Notes under the pieces: model-generated
Database searches by the model: none
The model's input: only the letters and a program-made list of their open reading frames with translations
Told to the model about the DNA's origin: nothing
Assembly (NCBI GenBank): GCA_937942965.1
Contig: CALDGN010000354.1
Span: 1-6,142, forward strand
DNA: 6,142 nucleotides
Direction of reading: 5' to 3'
From: an uncultured Acidimicrobiales bacterium
Lineage (GTDB): Bacteria; Actinomycetota; Acidimicrobiia; Acidimicrobiales; UBA10347
In this document: one piece after another, positions 5,373-6,142 of the stretch
How the letters are laid out: each line of letters starts with the position of its first letter
How positions within the stretch are numbered: the stretch's first letter is position 1
Translations under genes and position numbers: made by a program

Positions 5373-5845
5373 CTGGCCATCGCCTTGACGCGTTCGAGCA
5401 GGCGGGTGTTGCCGAGTGCCCCAGTCCGCCGCTCCCAGGACCCATCCGCGGCGACAAACACCATCGAGGGCTGCGAGCTGATCGCGAATTCGTCCCAGAG
5501 CGCTCCGGGGTCGTCGAGCACGTGCGAGATCGGCGAGCTCATCGCGTCGATGAACGCCTGCTTGTCTGCGTCGTCGCCTTCGGCCGGATTGGGCACGCCG
5601 ATGATCGGGACACCGACGGGTTGTCGCGTGACCCACGCGACGGCCGAACCTTCGGCCTTGCACGTGCCTCAATGCGCACCCCAGAACCACAAGACGTGGG
5701 GTGATCCCTGGGCGGAGGCAAGCGCAGCCCGTCCGTCAGGAACCGACTCGGCCGCAGGCTCGACAGCGGTGTCGACCGCCTCGGCGCTTCCGCCACACGC
5801 GCTTGCCGCAAAGGCAAACGCGACAAGGAGGAGTAGCCGGCGCAT
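5369..5845 (-). CDS. Thioredoxin-fold (TlpA/ResA-like) lipoprotein, predicted selenoprotein with UGA-encoded Sec59
   Basis: Reading from ATG 5845 with the TGA at 5671-5669 as selenocysteine gives 158 residues. Residues 1-16 are a lipoprotein signal (MRRLLLLVAFAFAASA) with Cys17 followed by GGS, so the protein should sit on the outer face of the membrane. A short Ala/Glu-rich linker leads to the thioredoxin fold (about 45-158): strand HVLWFWGAH, redox motif U59-G-T-C62 followed by KAE, strand VGVPIIGV, SQPSMVF with the likely cis-proline at 126, and the final strand and helix (VAADGSWERRTGALG...). The TGA stands exactly where the first, attacking Cys of CxxC belongs, and similarity continues on both sides. 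A hairpin right after it fits a bacterial SECIS. The gene follows the acyl-CoA dehydrogenase by 21 bases with no Shine-Dalgarno seen, and probably shares its mRNA. Likely role: thiol-disulfide exchange or peroxide/methionine repair outside the cytoplasm (inferred). The alternative is a nonsense mutation or sequencing error. Confidence 0.85.
5629..5671 (-). promoter_or_regulatory. Predicted bacterial SECIS element (selenocysteine insertion hairpin)
   Basis: The structure begins at the UGA itself. Numbering its U as 1 (base 5671), GGCCGA (15-20) pairs perfectly with UCGGCC (25-30) around loop AGGU (21-24). A lower helix CACG/CGUG (5666-5663 with 5637-5634) lies below a small internal loop, and UGA can pair with UCA (5631-5629) at the base. 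Loop residues G23 and U24 occupy the same positions as the G23 and U24 that SelB contacts in the E. coli fdhF SECIS. The bulged U17 of fdhF is absent. The element lies wholly inside the coding sequence, as is normal in bacteria. Confidence 0.8.
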
Positions 5846-5866
5846 CGTCGAAGGCTAGTGCTGGAC

Positions 5867-6142
5867 CTAGACCCGGGGTTCGCGGGGCAAGCCCAGGACA
5901 CGCTCACCGAGGATGTTGCGCATCACGTTGCTGGTGCCACCCATGATCGTGTAGCCTGGCGCATACATCAGCCCTGCGGTTACGTCGCTCCACAGCGTCG
6001 CCTCGGGGCCAAGGATCTTGGCGACGAAGTCGGCGACGCGCATCTGGTGTTCGGTGCAATAGGCCTTGGTCGCAGCACTAAAGCTCGGCGGGGCTTGCTT
6101 GAGCACCTCGCGGTAGACGAGCAAGCGACCGATGCGGTAACC
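5867..6142 (-). CDS. Acyl-CoA dehydrogenase, C-terminal part (gene continues past right edge)
   Basis: The last 91 residues of a gene whose start lies beyond base 6142. The visible part matches the C-terminal helical domain of acyl-CoA dehydrogenases: GYRIGRLLVYREVLKQ, then a S-x-x-x-K-x-Y-C-T-E helix, a RVADFVAKILGP helix, and the closing YTIMGGTSNVMRNILGERVLGLPRE motif. The I-x-G-G-T-S-x-x-x-R-N-I-x-x-E-R-V-L-G-L-P-R ending is typical of the actinobacterial FadE-like group. In this group the position of the medium-chain enzyme's catalytic Glu is Gly, so the base must lie elsewhere or the subunit works in a heteromer. It is distinct from the enzyme encoded at 2743-3927, which keeps that Glu. 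It ends 21 bases before the selenoprotein start and is probably cotranscribed with it. Confidence 0.9.
   Translation of the reverse strand, partial: GYRIGRLLVYREVLKQAPPSFSAATKAYCTEHQMRVADFVAKILGPEATLWSDVTAGLMYAPGYTIMGGTSNVMRNILGERVLGLPREPRV

Noticed and set aside
5369..5596. A stand-alone 75-codon gene starting at GTG 5596
   Set aside because: It begins in the middle of a thioredoxin fold, after the active site. In-frame sequence upstream supplies the redox motif and lipoprotein signal once the TGA is read as Sec.
4890..5704. Long frames 4890-5690 (-) and 4976-5704 (+)
   Set aside because: Both are Arg-rich shadows overlapping the LLM and selenoprotein genes in other frames, with no recognisable motifs.
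5369..5845. Pseudogene caused by a nonsense mutation
   Set aside because: There is only one interruption, it sits exactly at the redox Cys, the rest of the frame is intact, and a well-placed SECIS-like hairpin follows. It remains the main alternative until selB/selC are found.

Overview
The window is a dense, high-GC stretch with the look of an actinobacterium. An LLM-class oxidoreductase, acyl-CoA dehydrogenases, a flavin reductase and lipoproteins with Pro/Thr linkers would fit the Acidimicrobiia, but that placement is a guess from gene style, not from any marker. No rRNA, tRNA, CRISPR array or mobile element is visible.

Layout from left to right. (1) The 5' part of a gene for an exported protein on the minus strand, running off the left edge (1-347). 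(2) A divergent gene for a small Dabb-domain protein (428-721, +). (3) A minus-strand run of four genes, read from right to left: a flavin reductase (4417-3932), an acyl-CoA dehydrogenase (3927-2743), and two paralogous lipoproteins (2746-1745 and 1690-746). Each lipoprotein has a long Pro/Thr linker, a PKD-like domain and a C-terminal domain resembling the I78 peptidase inhibitors. (4) Divergent from that run, an LLM-class flavin/F420-dependent oxidoreductase (4473-5372, +), separated by a 55-base gap holding a perfect dyad. (5) Converging on it, a second minus-strand pair: the C-terminal end of another acyl-CoA dehydrogenase at the right edge (6142-5867), followed by a thioredoxin-fold lipoprotein (5845-5369).

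The standout is the thioredoxin-fold gene. Its reading frame is interrupted by one TGA, exactly where the first cysteine of the CxxC redox motif belongs, so the motif reads U-G-T-C. The frame continues cleanly on both sides. Directly downstream of the TGA is a perfect 6-bp stem with an AGGU loop, whose G and U fall at the same distances from the UGA as the SelB-contacting G23 and U24 of the E. coli fdhF SECIS element. I read this as an undetected selenoprotein: an exported, lipid-anchored thioredoxin-like protein with an active-site selenocysteine. Conventional gene calling would keep only its last 75 codons.

Functionally, the flavin reductase, acyl-CoA dehydrogenase and divergent LLM oxidoreductase suggest oxidation of an acyl-CoA or other organic substrate. 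The lipoproteins and the selenoprotein act outside the membrane. No selenocysteine machinery (selA, selB, selC, selD) lies in the window, so it would have to be elsewhere in the genome.
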